Assembly: GCA_019623805.1 (NCBI GenBank)
Contig: CP053680.1
Span: 1,776,001-1,840,000, forward strand
Origin: Gammaproteobacteria bacterium (ex Lamellibrachia satsuma)
Lineage (GTDB): Bacteria > Pseudomonadota > Gammaproteobacteria > Chromatiales > Chromatiaceae
Direction of reading: 5' to 3'
Length of the DNA: 64,000 bases
A model generated the notes under the pieces. The model was not told the origin of the DNA. It searched no databases and saw only the letters and a program-made list of their open reading frames with translations. Shown here piece after piece: positions 54,625 through 64,000 of the stretch (its first letter is position 1; every line of letters starts with the position of its first letter). Position numbers and translations under genes: made by a program.

Positions 54625-55707
54625 TCAAAGTAAATCGGAAAGCGCAGAGATGAAAGTCGAATTTTCCATTGGCGTACCTACAGTGACGCGCAGGCAATCC
54701 TCCAACAAGGGGTGGGCACCATGCAGATTCTTAACCAACACGCCTTTCCCCTTCAGATCCTCAAACAAGGAGAGCGCTCTGCCCTGCGGAACGCGTAGCA
54801 GGATGAAGTTGGCGTCGGATGGATAGGGGGTCACATCCACCACTCTTTCGAGTTCGGCAAACAGCTGCCCACGCGCCTCACGGACGGCATAGGTCTGCGC
54901 ATCGAACACCGGCTGGTGGGCCAAGGCAAAGTCAGCACTAACCTGGGTCAGCACATTGATATTGTAGGGCAGACGAGTCTTTTCCACCTCTCCTAACCAG
55001 TCTGCCGGACCCGCCAACAGTCCCAACCGCAGACCCGCCAACCCCATCTTGGAGACAGTACGCATTACCAGAAGATTGTCGAACTCGCCCAAGCGATCCA
55101 TGAAACTCTCATCGGTAAAAGGTGCGTAGGCTTCGTCGATCACCACCAGACCGGGGGCCGCCTCGATAACATCCTGGATGGCGTCTTTGTCAAACAGGTT
55201 GCCTGTAGGATTGTTCGGATAGGCAAGAAAGATCAGCGCCGGCTGCTCTTTTTCGATAGCCGCCAGCAGGGTTTCCAGACCAAGGCTGAAGTCATCCCCG
55301 TTGAGTGGCACCCCCGCATAACGCATACCACAGAAGGCGGCGATCATGCGGTACATGACAAAACCGGGATCCACCGACAACACTGTCCGGCCGGGGGCCG
55401 CAACACTCATCGCCAGCATCTGGATCAGCTCATCGGAACCGTTGCCGAGGATGATCTCCGCGCCCTCGGGAACCGACATCGAGACCCGCAACCGCGCCTT
55501 CAGGTCGGTGGCCTGAGGGTCGGGGTATCGATTTACATCCACCGCCGCCAGCAAGTCGAGCCATTCACGGCGCAACTCATCCGGCCAGGTGTAGGGATTC
55601 TCCATGGCATCGAGCTTGATCATGTCACCAGGGTCCGGCACATGATAGGCGGAGAGAGCACGGATCTCGGGGCGCACCCACTGGTTCAGTTTTTCGTTAT
55701 CGCTCAT
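54625..55707 (-). CDS. hisC: Histidinol-phosphate aminotransferase
   Basis: 360 residues, class II-type fold I PLP enzyme. PLP-binding features: NGSDELIQ, YPNNPTGNLF, VVIDEAYAPF and the catalytic Lys220 in TVSKMGLAGLRLG. It converts imidazole-acetol phosphate to histidinol phosphate. It is the last gene of the murA-hisG-hisD-(zinc ribbon)-hisC run; 54 bases separate it from the zinc-ribbon stop. Confidence 0.96.
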   Translation of the reverse strand: MSDNEKLNQWVRPEIRALSAYHVPDPGDMIKLDAMENPYTWPDELRREWLDLLAAVDVNRYPDPQATDLKARLRVSMSVPEGAEIILGNGSDELIQMLAMSVAAPGRTVLSVDPGFVMYRMIAAFCGMRYAGVPLNGDDFSLGLETLLAAIEKEQPALIFLAYPNNPTGNLFDKDAIQDVIEAAPGLVVIDEAYAPFTDESFMDRLGEFDNLLVMRTVSKMGLAGLRLGLLAGPADWLGEVEKTRLPYNINVLTQVSADFALAHQPVFDAQTYAVREARGQLFAELERVVDVTPYPSDANFILLRVPQGRALSLFEDLKGKGVLVKNLHGAHPLLEDCLRVTVGTPMENSTFISALSDLL

Positions 55708-55761
55708 CGCTTACCCTGTCGAGATGTTCAGCAGTAGTGGATTTTCTCCGGCCCAGGTCCT

Positions 55762-55983
55762 CTAGGATCCGGCTCCACAGCAACCGCCCTCTTGCTGAAC
55801 CGGCGGACAGGGCACGCTGCCATAGGAGCAGAAGACACAGCAATCCCCCGGCTTTGGCCGCAGCAGTTCACCGCAACCAGTACATTCGTAGTACCACTGA
55901 CAGGCGTCAGTCGGCATCTCCTCTTCGGCACGATGCCCGCACTGTGGACAGGTAATCACCGAACGAGTGAGCACCGATAGCAT
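55762..55983 (-). CDS. Small zinc-ribbon protein inserted between hisD and hisC
   Basis: 73 residues whose ATG overlaps the hisD stop as TGATG, so it is translationally coupled. Two CxxC pairs (CPQCGHRAEEEM; CTGCGELLRPK) are followed by CCVFCSYGSVPCPP and a CCGAGS end: eleven cysteines in all. The GDCCVFCSYG..PCPP tail recurs in small proteins of many bacteria, often near metal-related genes. Function unknown; a metal-binding role is likely. It is not part of standard histidine operons. Confidence 0.85.
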   Translation of the reverse strand: MLSVLTRSVITCPQCGHRAEEEMPTDACQWYYECTGCGELLRPKPGDCCVFCSYGSVPCPPVQQEGGCCGAGS

Positions 55984-57284
55984 CAGGTTTTCCCGCGATA
56001 CTCTGCGGAGCGCGCATGGGCCGTGAGACCTTCTCCACGGGCCAGCACCGAGGCGGTCTCCGCCATGGTATCCGCCCCTGCAGCCGAGGCAAAAATCAGG
56101 CTGGAGCGCTTCTGAAAGTCATACACTCCCAAAGGAGAAGAGAAGCGCGCCGTGCGGGAAGTGGGAAGCACATGGTTGGGACCGGCGCAGTAGTCACCCA
56201 TCGCCTCGGCAGTATAGCGCCCCATGAAGATTGCCCCGGCATGGCGTATCCGCTTTGCCATCGCTTCCGGATCCTCCACCGACAACTCAAGATGTTCAGG
56301 TGCGATGAAATTCGCCACCTCCACTGCCTCATCCATATCACGGGTCTGGATCAGCGCACCACGCACCCGCAGTGCGGTGGCGATGATCTCCCGGCGCTCC
56401 ATGGTGGGCAAAAGCTTGTCGATACTCGCCGCCACTTGGGCGATATAGTCGGCATCCGGGCAGACCAGGATCGACTGTGCATCCTCATCGTGTTCCGCCT
56501 GGGAGAAGAGATCCATGGCGATCCAGTCAGGATCGGTCTTGCCGTCGCAGACCACCAGAATTTCAGAAGGCCCGGCCACCATATCGATGCCGACCTGGCC
56601 GAATACCGCCCGTTTGGCGGTAGCGACATAGATGTTGCCTGGGCCGACAATCTTGTCCACCGGCGGCACTGACTCCGTACCGAAGGCCAGGGCAGCCACT
56701 GCCTGGGCGCCGCCGACGGCGAAGACCCTGTCCACACCGGAGACGTGGGCCGCCGCCAACACCAGCTCATTCAGCTCGCCACCCGGCGTCGGCACCACCA
56801 TGATCAACTCCGGCACACCGGCCACCTTGGCGGGGATGGCGTTCATCAGCACCGAGGAGGGATAAGCCGCCTTGCCACCGGGCACATAGAGCCCGACCCG
56901 ATCCAGCGAAGTCACCTGCTGACCCAACAGTGTGCCGTCCGCCTCGGTATAGGACCAAGACTCCATCTTCTGATGTTCGGCGTAGGCGCGCACCCGGCCT
57001 GCGGCAACATTCAGCGCCTGCTGCTGCGACTGCGGGATCCGTTGCCAGGCCTGTTCAAGCCGTTCCAGCGGGATCTCCAGGTCTACCGCGCGCTCAGCCT
57101 GCCAGCGGTCGAAGCGATTGGTAAAATCGACTAGCGCCGCATCACCCCGCCCACGAATCTCGTCGATAATATTATTAACGGTGTCGTTCACAGCCTTGTC
57201 GGATACCGACTCCCAGGCCAGCAGCGCATCCAGCTGCGACTGGAAACCCTCATCGGCGGTGTTCAGTATGCGAATGTCGGTCAT
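55983..57284 (-). CDS. hisD: Histidinol dehydrogenase
   Basis: 433 residues from the ATG at 57284 ([14 protein letters not shown]). The 28-residue extension in the longer frame merely translates the palindromic repeat at 57324 and is rejected. Motifs: [22 protein letters not shown] (NAD region), [14 protein letters not shown], and the Zn/substrate region [11 protein letters not shown] and [19 protein letters not shown]. It oxidises histidinol to histidine in two NAD-dependent steps. Coupled to the zinc-ribbon gene. Confidence 0.97.
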   Translation of the reverse strand: MTDIRILNTADEGFQSQLDALLAWESVSDKAVNDTVNNIIDEIRGRGDAALVDFTNRFDRWQAERAVDLEIPLERLEQAWQRIPQSQQQALNVAAGRVRAYAEHQKMESWSYTEADGTLLGQQVTSLDRVGLYVPGGKAAYPSSVLMNAIPAKVAGVPELIMVVPTPGGELNELVLAAAHVSGVDRVFAVGGAQAVAALAFGTESVPPVDKIVGPGNIYVATAKRAVFGQVGIDMVAGPSEILVVCDGKTDPDWIAMDLFSQAEHDEDAQSILVCPDADYIAQVAASIDKLLPTMERREIIATALRVRGALIQTRDMDEAVEVANFIAPEHLELSVEDPEAMAKRIRHAGAIFMGRYTAEAMGDYCAGPNHVLPTSRTARFSSPLGVYDFQKRSSLIFASAAGADTMAETASVLARGEGLTAHARSAEYRGKT

Positions 57285-57323
57285 GGATTTGATCCCCACA
57301 TATTTATTCGGATCACTAAAGAA

Positions 57324-57411
57324 GTAGGCCGGTTCAAGCGTAGCGGAACCGGCAACGCAGTACGACATATCTTTCAGATACGCCCGATCCGTTGCGCTTG
57401 ATCGGACCTAC
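57324..57411. repeat. Palindromic repeat pair (type B plus, type A minus) between hisG and hisD
   Basis: Type B unit at 57324-57353 (GTAGGCCGGTTC-AAGCGTAGCG-GAACCGGC) and type A unit in minus orientation at 57382-57411, with GTAGG ends outward. The pair sits inside the murA-his run, so the transcript will carry two hairpins ahead of hisD. Confidence 0.9.
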
Positions 57412-57433
57412 GTCCTGATACAGGAGATTGGAA

Positions 57434-58093
57434 TCACCCCTGATTCTGCTCCACCACCTCAGCCATCGCCTCTTTCAACGACGTCATCGTGGCGTGTTTC
57501 ATCTTCCAGGCAGCCTTGTTGATAATCAAGCGGGAACTGATATCGGCGATATGTTCCAGCGGCACCAGGCCATTGGCCTTCAATGTATTGCCGCTCTCAA
57601 CCAGGTCGACGATCAGGTCCGCCAACCCGACGATGGGCGCAAGCTCCATGGAGCCATAGAGTTTGATGATCTCCACCTGCTGCCCCAGAGAGGCGTAGTA
57701 GCGCTGGGCACTCTTCACATATTTGGTGGCGACTCGCAGGCGTCCCGGCCTGTCGGCCACTGCGTCCTTGAAACCGGCAGTCATCATGCGGCAGCGGGCG
57801 ATCTTCAGATCGAGGGGTTCATATAGCCCCTCACCACCATGCTCCAGCAGGACATCCTTGCCGGCCACACCCAAGTCAGCCGCACCGTACTGGACATAGG
57901 TCGGCACGTCGGTGGCGCGGATAATCACCAGTTTCACCTTTTCGTGATTGGTGTCCAGGATCAGTTTGCGGCTGGTCTCAGGGTCGTCCAGCGGCTCAAT
58001 ACCGGCATACGCCAACAAGGGCAGGCTCTGTTTGAAGATACGTCCCTTGGAGAGCGCGATAGTGACAGGTACGTCAAATTTCATGTTTTTCAT
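57434..58093 (-). CDS. hisG: ATP phosphoribosyltransferase, short form
   Basis: 219 residues from the ATG at 58093 (an ATG at 58084 is equally placed). Catalytic-core motifs: [42 protein letters not shown], and the PRPP loop [18 protein letters not shown]. The protein lacks the C-terminal regulatory domain, so it is the short form that needs HisZ, which is not in the window. It makes the first committed step of histidine synthesis. It lies 19 bases after murA. Confidence 0.95.
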   Translation of the reverse strand: MKNMKFDVPVTIALSKGRIFKQSLPLLAYAGIEPLDDPETSRKLILDTNHEKVKLVIIRATDVPTYVQYGAADLGVAGKDVLLEHGGEGLYEPLDLKIARCRMMTAGFKDAVADRPGRLRVATKYVKSAQRYYASLGQQVEIIKLYGSMELAPIVGLADLIVDLVESGNTLKANGLVPLEHIADISSRLIINKAAWKMKHATMTSLKEAMAEVVEQNQG

Positions 58094-58112
58094 CGTTTTT
58101 CGCCTGACGCTG

Positions 58113-59396
<1,284 letters not shown>

Positions 59397-59514
59397 TTAT
59401 GCGGAAAAACCGTGCATGATAACGAAATTCACAGCAAAACGGGAGATCGGGGCATTTCAGTTCAGAAATCAGTTCCCTCTCCATCCTGAAAGTCTCCGGA
59501 CAATGTCGCTTCCA

Positions 59515-60372
59515 TCATCCCGACTGAGTCGACCCAAGCAGCTGCAGAAAACTGTTTTTATCCTCTTCATCCCAGACGGGCAGGCTTTTGATCTTCGGCA
59601 GGAGGCTTTCAAGCTCTCTTCTTAACAGATCGATATGTTGTTGTTCAACAAAATGCAGAGGCTGTTTTTCATTGCCACCAATATTTACCCCTGTGCTGAG
59701 TGACTTGAAGTGTTTCAGCGTACTGAGTCCATCCAGCGTACTGGGGTAGACAAATATCCCCTTCACATTCAGCCGGGTCAGGAGAAAAAGAACAAATTCC
59801 GCGAGGTCACCCAACACCTTACTGGAATTTCGATGGTCCTCATCATGCCGCTTTTCACCCTTCGGCGGAACCGCAACACCGATGATATAGAGATAGACAT
59901 TGTCCCGATCAATTGATTTCCAGCTCAGCGCGTCCCGGGTCAGAATCTCTTCATGGGTGATCTGATTGTCGAGAAAGCTGCGGTAGGTCTTCTCTGTCAC
60001 CGGCACCAAACCCCAATACCCTATTGGTGTCCCGGTGAAATCGAAAACGATTTTCATGGCATAGGCATTAAGACGCTGGCAAGCCCAATAGGCATCGTCT
60101 GACACAATCACCTTACCGTTGAAAGAGGCAAGTCTTAACTTCAGAACCCTATCCATGTCGCTTTCATTCACAGCCATCCTTGATCTGTATCTGTCATTAA
60201 AACAGTCCGGCACGGAAAGCCCTATCTGACCTTTTCTGGTATCTGTCTCCACATAGCCACGGTTCTTCTTGTTCCGCCAGTCGGCAGATTTTTTTCTGGA
60301 CCAAAATATCAGGCTCAGGGCCACTGCGATCAGGCCTAATATGATGTCGATCTGTTCGACGATCTCCCACAT
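59515..60372 (-). CDS. Membrane-anchored hypothetical protein with a possible GNAT-like domain
   Basis: 285 residues. One N-terminal membrane helix (about 8-25, IILGLIAVALSLIFWSRKK), then a soluble region with a pattern reminiscent of acetyltransferases: a substrate-side strand (GTPIGYWGLVPVTEKTY), a long loop, strand YLYIIGVAVP, then helix VLGDLAEFVLFLLTRL and strand VKGIFVYPSTLDGLSTLKHF. I cannot name a family. The GNAT call is a weak fold guess. It lies between the antiporter and murA, where BolA is common in relatives, and runs with both on the minus strand. Confidence 0.6.
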   Translation of the reverse strand: MWEIVEQIDIILGLIAVALSLIFWSRKKSADWRNKKNRGYVETDTRKGQIGLSVPDCFNDRYRSRMAVNESDMDRVLKLRLASFNGKVIVSDDAYWACQRLNAYAMKIVFDFTGTPIGYWGLVPVTEKTYRSFLDNQITHEEILTRDALSWKSIDRDNVYLYIIGVAVPPKGEKRHDEDHRNSSKVLGDLAEFVLFLLTRLNVKGIFVYPSTLDGLSTLKHFKSLSTGVNIGGNEKQPLHFVEQQHIDLLRRELESLLPKIKSLPVWDEEDKNSFLQLLGSTQSG

Positions 60373-60398
60373 TCAATTTCCCATCCCTATCAAATTCA

Positions 60399-61580
60399 TC
60401 AATCCCGCCGCAAGCGGTCTGAAATGGCCATCGGTGTATAAAATCGCAGCACGATAAAATAGGTCGACACCAGAAAAGTAAACAGGGTGCTGAGCTGAAT
60501 CAGGTATGAAGCCTCTGCCCCGATCTCCCCCAGATCATAAGCCAGAACCGCGACCAGAAGGGAGAATTCACTAAGTTGCCCCAGGCGGAAGCCCACTTCG
60601 CGACTACGCTCGTTATCCTCGCCGGCATGATAGAGCAGACGACGAAAGACCCAGGGTTTGATCAACAACAGCAGCCCCGCCAACAGTAGCGCAGGCAACA
60701 CCACTGCAGGCAACATCTCCAGATTGAAACCGGCCCCAAGAGAGAAAAAGAAGAGAATCAGAAAAAAATCCCGGAGCGGTTTCAGACTTTCGGCAATGAA
60801 GATCGCAATCGGACTGGTCGCCAGAGAGATACCTGCAATGAAGGCACCTATTTCATGGGACAGTCCCAACGCCCCCGCCAACTCGGCCATGCCCAGGCAC
60901 CAGCCTATCGCCATCAGGAAGATATACTCTTTGATCTTGCTAAAACGCCGAATCAGCGGTATGAGCAGAAAGCGGGCAGCCAACCAGCCACCACCGACCA
61001 TCAAGGGCAATGCCAGCAACAGCAGGACGATATGCAGCACAGGGTTCAACTCACTGCTACCACCCTGCAACATTAGCAGCATAGCAATCGCCAGCAGATC
61101 CTGCAGCAACAGGATGCTGACGATAATCTCACCGGAACGCTGATGGTGCAGTACGGTGGTCGGCAGCAGCTTCAAACCAATAATGGTGCTGGAGAAGGTT
61201 ACCGCGCCGCCGATCACCAGGCATTCGATCAGATTAAAACCGAATACAAAGGCCACAGCAGCCCCAATGAAGGCAAAGACGAGGGAGCTGAGCAAGGTAA
61301 CCAGGGTAGTCTTGCGCACCATGCCCAACAGCTCTTTCGGCTGCAGGTCCAGGCCCAGCAGAAATAGCAGGAAGATGATGCCGATATGGGCTATCTCCTT
61401 CACTACTTCCGGGTCACTGACCAGATGCAGCCCCCAGGGACCAAGCAGCGCACCCAGCACGAGGTAGGAGATCAACAGCGCCTGACGCACCAGCAGGGCG
61501 ATAGTGGCGAGCACTGCTGCGCCAGAAAAGATGAGAAAGAGGGTAAGGAGGAGCGGGTCCTGATCCACGTCGGGCAACAT
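60399..61580 (-). CDS. CPA2-type cation/proton antiporter membrane protein
   Basis: 393 residues, about 12 membrane helices, no TrkA/RCK tail. The CPA2 core is visible: GIIFLLFLLGLDLQPKEL, GAVTFSSTIIGLKLLP, ILLLQDLLAIAMLL, and GALGLSHEIGAFIAGISLAT. KefB/KefC relatives have a long cytosolic regulatory domain, absent here. It sits inside the mla-murA neighbourhood, 4 bases downstream of mlaB, an unusual location. Ion specificity (K+ or Na+) cannot be told. Confidence 0.9.
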   Translation of the reverse strand: MLPDVDQDPLLLTLFLIFSGAAVLATIALLVRQALLISYLVLGALLGPWGLHLVSDPEVVKEIAHIGIIFLLFLLGLDLQPKELLGMVRKTTLVTLLSSLVFAFIGAAVAFVFGFNLIECLVIGGAVTFSSTIIGLKLLPTTVLHHQRSGEIIVSILLLQDLLAIAMLLMLQGGSSELNPVLHIVLLLLALPLMVGGGWLAARFLLIPLIRRFSKIKEYIFLMAIGWCLGMAELAGALGLSHEIGAFIAGISLATSPIAIFIAESLKPLRDFFLILFFFSLGAGFNLEMLPAVVLPALLLAGLLLLIKPWVFRRLLYHAGEDNERSREVGFRLGQLSEFSLLVAVLAYDLGEIGAEASYLIQLSTLFTFLVSTYFIVLRFYTPMAISDRLRRD

Positions 61581-61584
61581 TCCA

Positions 61585-61905
61585 TCAAGGGGTCTTGGTC
61601 ACCGTCAGCAGCAGATCTTCAAGATTACACAGTCCTGCGATAGCAATCAGCGCCTGCGGCATGCCGGAGACCTCCAGGCTCGCTCCATGATCCTGCGCAC
61701 ACTTCATCCACTCCAGCAATAGCGCCAGACCTGCGCTATCGGTACGCTTGGTATGCGAAAGATCAATGGAGATCCCCTGAGAGGGGTTAAACAACTCTTG
61801 CGACTGGGCAAGCAGACTCCGCGCAGTGGAAAAGGTCAAATCCCCCTCCACCCGAAAGTGGAAAGCGCCCTCACGAAAAATGGTCGCCTCGCTCACAGAT
61901 CCCAT
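61585..61905 (-). CDS. mlaB: MlaB-type STAS domain protein
   Basis: 106 residues from the ATG at 61905, one base beyond the mlaD stop. It is a single STAS domain: FHFRVEGDLTFSTARSLLAQ, ISIDLSHTKRTDSAGLALLLEWM with the conserved Ser, and SLEVSGMPQALIAIAGL. MlaB binds the MlaF ATPase and supports MlaFEDB assembly. In other genomes mlaC lies between mlaD and mlaB; here there is no room for it. Confidence 0.9.
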   Translation of the reverse strand: MGSVSEATIFREGAFHFRVEGDLTFSTARSLLAQSQELFNPSQGISIDLSHTKRTDSAGLALLLEWMKCAQDHGASLEVSGMPQALIAIAGLCNLEDLLLTVTKTP

Positions 61906-61906
61906 C

Positions 61907-62380
61907 CTATTCAAGACCCTTCTCTTCCGCCTTGCTAAAAAGAAACTGACCAACAATCTCCTCCAGCACCAAGGCGGACTGGGTCATGTTGATCTCGCCG
62001 CCGTCCGCCAACATCTCTTCGCTGCCGCCGGGGTCAAGTCCGATATATTGCTCACCCAATAAACCTGAAGTATAGATCTTGGCGAAGGTATCGTCAGGAA
62101 TTTGATCGTATTGGGATTCAATACGCATGGTCACCAACGCTTCGTAACTGCTCTGGTCATAACGAATTTCCACCACCCGGCCGAGACGAACCCCCGCCAT
62201 CGCCACCGGCGAACGCACCTTCAGGCCGCCGATATTGTCGAAACGCGCACTGACTTCGTAACCCTCACCCGTGGTGAAGGCACTCAGATTGCTCACCTGC
62301 ATGGCCAGAAAAAAGAGCGCAATCAGCCCCGCCACCATAAAGGCGCCGACGGCGATCTCGACCTGTCTAATTTTCATCAT
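61907..62380 (-). CDS. mlaD: MlaD-type MCE domain lipid-binding protein
   Basis: 157 residues, typical MlaD length. One N-terminal membrane helix (about 8-28) is followed by a single MCE domain (EGYEVSARFDNIGGLKVRSP, VAMAGVRLGRVVEIRYD, IYTSGLLGEQYIGLDPGG). MlaD hexamers form the periplasmic ring of the MlaFEDB phospholipid transporter. The start directly abuts the mlaE stop. Its usual soluble partner MlaC is not encoded in this operon. Confidence 0.95.
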   Translation of the reverse strand: MMKIRQVEIAVGAFMVAGLIALFFLAMQVSNLSAFTTGEGYEVSARFDNIGGLKVRSPVAMAGVRLGRVVEIRYDQSSYEALVTMRIESQYDQIPDDTFAKIYTSGLLGEQYIGLDPGGSEEMLADGGEINMTQSALVLEEIVGQFLFSKAEEKGLE

Positions 62381-63160
62381 TCACTCTCCAAACATCATCG
62401 CCGTTAAAACAAAATCGAGCACCAGCACCGCCAGTGCCGAATGGACCACGGTACGGGTGGTGGCCCGGCTCACACCTTCCGAGGTCGGTACCGAATCGTA
62501 ACCCTGAAACAGGGCAATCCAGGTGCAGACCAGGCCGAAAACCAGGCTCTTGATCACCCCGTTGATCACATCCTCATTCCAGTCGATCTTGGCCTGCATC
62601 TGACTCCAGAAGGCACCGTCATCCACACCCAGCAGTCCCACCCCGACAAAATAGCCGCCCAGAGCACCGATGGCGCTGAACAGGGCCGCCAACACAGGCA
62701 TGGAGATGAAACCGGCAACGAAGCGCGGCGTGAGGATACGGCGCACCGGGTCCACCGCCATCATCTCCAGCCCGGAGAGTTGCTCAGTGGCCTTCATCAG
62801 ACCGATCTCGGCGGTCAGCGCGGAACCGGCCCGACCGGCGAACAGCAGCGCGGTCACCACCGGTCCCAGCTCCCGCACCAGCGAGGCCGCAACCATCACC
62901 CCGAGACTGTCCTCGGCTGCGAACTGGGAGAGCACGTAGTAGCCCTGCAGACCCAGCACCATGCCCACAAACAGGCCTGAAACGGTGACGATAACGAGGG
63001 TGCGCACCCCGACGGAATAGGTCTGCGTGACCAGCAATCCTGGTCGCGGCAGCAGGCTGGTAATACCGGCAACAATCTGCAGGAACAGCAGATGAGCACG
63101 TCCGAAGCGCTCCAGCGCCGCCATCCCATGGCGCCCAAACCGGGCCAGCGCGTCCAGCAT
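62381..63160 (-). CDS. mlaE: MlaE-type phospholipid transporter permease
   Basis: 259 residues, five to six membrane helices, permease of the MlaE/DUF140 family. Conserved stretches: [51 protein letters not shown] (the family signature), and [19 protein letters not shown]. Start overlaps the mlaF stop by one base (TGATG). It forms the inner-membrane core of MlaFEDB, which keeps outer-membrane lipid asymmetry. Confidence 0.96.
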   Translation of the reverse strand: MLDALARFGRHGMAALERFGRAHLLFLQIVAGITSLLPRPGLLVTQTYSVGVRTLVIVTVSGLFVGMVLGLQGYYVLSQFAAEDSLGVMVAASLVRELGPVVTALLFAGRAGSALTAEIGLMKATEQLSGLEMMAVDPVRRILTPRFVAGFISMPVLAALFSAIGALGGYFVGVGLLGVDDGAFWSQMQAKIDWNEDVINGVIKSLVFGLVCTWIALFQGYDSVPTSEGVSRATTRTVVHSALAVLVLDFVLTAMMFGE

Positions 63161-63990
63161 CAGGGCTTCCTCCCGGATCCAAGCAGCTCCTCCACCAGAG
63201 GCGGAGCCTCATAATGGAATCTCATGGGTCCGTCCGGCAACCCCCGCATGAACTGGCGCACCTGATCGGATGTGGATATCGACAGTTGATCCGGCGTACC
63301 CTGTTCCACCACCTTACCCCCTGAGATCACATAGATCAGATCGGCGATGGCCGACGTCTCCTCCACATCGTGGGAGACCAGGACGCTGGTGATCTGCACC
63401 GCGTCGTTGAGACGCCGGATCAGCTTTGCCAGCACCCCCATGGAGATCGGATCCTGACCGGTGAAGGGCTCGTCATACATCACCATCATCGGGTCCAGCG
63501 CAATAGCCCGTGCCAGCGCCACCCGCCGCGCCATGCCGCCGGAGAGTTCCGCCGGCATCAGACCGTGAGCGCCCCGCAGCCCCACGGCTTCGAGTTTCAT
63601 CAGCACAAGGACGCGGATCATCGACTCCGGCAGATCCGTATGCTCCCGCAGGGGATAGGCGACATTCTCAAAGACATCGATATCGGTGAGCAACGCGCCA
63701 CTCTGAAATAGCATGCCCATGCGCATGCGCAGCTGGAAAAGCGCCCTCCGGGAGAGACGGTGCACGTCGACGCCATCCACCTCGATGGAACCGGCATCGG
63801 GCCGCAATTGACCACCGATCAGTTTCAGCAGCGTGGTTTTGCCCGTACCGCTCGGCCCCATGATCGCCGTTACCCGGCCGCGGGGGATGTCGATATCGAT
63901 GCCATCGAAGATCACCCGACTGCCATGAGCGAAATGGAGCCCGCGTATTTTGACGATCGGCGTTTCAGCGCTGCCGGAGTGGCCTGACAT
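63160..63990 (-). CDS. mlaF: MlaF-type phospholipid transporter ATPase
   Basis: 276 residues, complete in the window. Walker [12 protein letters not shown], signature [14 protein letters not shown] (the MlaF-typical GGMARR variant), Walker [14 protein letters not shown] and H-loop VSHDVEE. It powers MlaE. It is the first gene of the mlaFED-mlaB run; a start further left in the frame is not needed. Confidence 0.96.
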   Translation of the reverse strand: MSGHSGSAETPIVKIRGLHFAHGSRVIFDGIDIDIPRGRVTAIMGPSGTGKTTLLKLIGGQLRPDAGSIEVDGVDVHRLSRRALFQLRMRMGMLFQSGALLTDIDVFENVAYPLREHTDLPESMIRVLVLMKLEAVGLRGAHGLMPAELSGGMARRVALARAIALDPMMVMYDEPFTGQDPISMGVLAKLIRRLNDAVQITSVLVSHDVEETSAIADLIYVISGGKVVEQGTPDQLSISTSDQVRQFMRGLPDGPMRFHYEAPPLVEELLGSGRKP

Positions 63991-64000
63991 TTCCAGATAC

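Noticed and set aside
57285-57368. 28-residue N-terminal extension of hisD
   Set aside because: It translates the palindromic repeat; the conserved protein begins at the ATG at 57284.

Overview
This window is a chromosomal segment of a gammaproteobacterium. The evidence is gene order: tRNA-Tyr-Gly-Thr / tuf / tRNA-Trp / secE-nusG-rplKA, ispE / tRNA-Gln / prs / rplY / pth, petABC-sspA-sspB, murA-hisG-hisD-hisC beside mlaFED, and argS followed by a SPOR protein. The arrangement looks more like Pseudomonas or Chromatiales than enterics. Nothing in the window fixes the genus, and no sulfur or carbon-fixation genes are present.

Layout. 1-4020: ribosomal/translation cluster on the minus strand, fed by a tRNA promoter. 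4196-9417: TPR lipoprotein, ispE, tRNA-Gln, prs, rplY and pth on the plus strand, with a heptamer satellite after prs. 9429-10991: intact IS1182-like insertion sequence with CTAG flanks. 11077-15198: envelope ABC module (LolA-like protein, two FtsX-type permeases, ATPase). 15340-21385: converging RND / DUF1302 / DUF1329 module. 21681-24199: tightly overlapped ECF sigma operon ending in a fructosamine-kinase-like gene. 24200-24740: AT-rich spacer with DnaA-box-like sites. 24741-26954: priA. 26967-28497: deletion-scarred pst/phoU operon beside an intact phoB-type regulator. 29621-32785: large beta-helix lipoprotein. 33001-38886: argS, SPOR, FIST and a PAS-GGDEF-EAL protein. 39050-41969: feoABC. 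42236-47145: methyltransferase, chloride channel, PPK2 and small accessory genes. 47191-50937: sspBA and petCBA. 51132-54484: NIF3-like protein, DegS-type protease, FadL-type porin. 54625-59372: hisC, zinc ribbon, hisD, hisG, murA. 59515-63990: GNAT-like protein, cation/proton antiporter and mlaBDEF without mlaC.

Functional themes. Envelope lipid traffic recurs: MlaFEDB, FadL, a LolA-like ABC module and an RND/DUF1302/DUF1329 module. Two expected genes are missing from otherwise conserved contexts: lolB before ispE, and mlaC between mlaD and mlaB. Phosphate uptake looks broken here (pstC, pstA, pstB and phoU are all fragments), while a phoB-type regulator and a polyphosphate kinase remain intact.

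Non-coding structure is rich. There are three heptamer-repeat types with a shared junction sequence, and a 30-bp palindromic repeat family (seven copies) whose stem changes in a compensated way around a constant loop. There is also a deleted relic of tRNA-Tyr, and several strong hairpins and terminators. All coordinates and motifs were read by eye; no database search or folding program was run.
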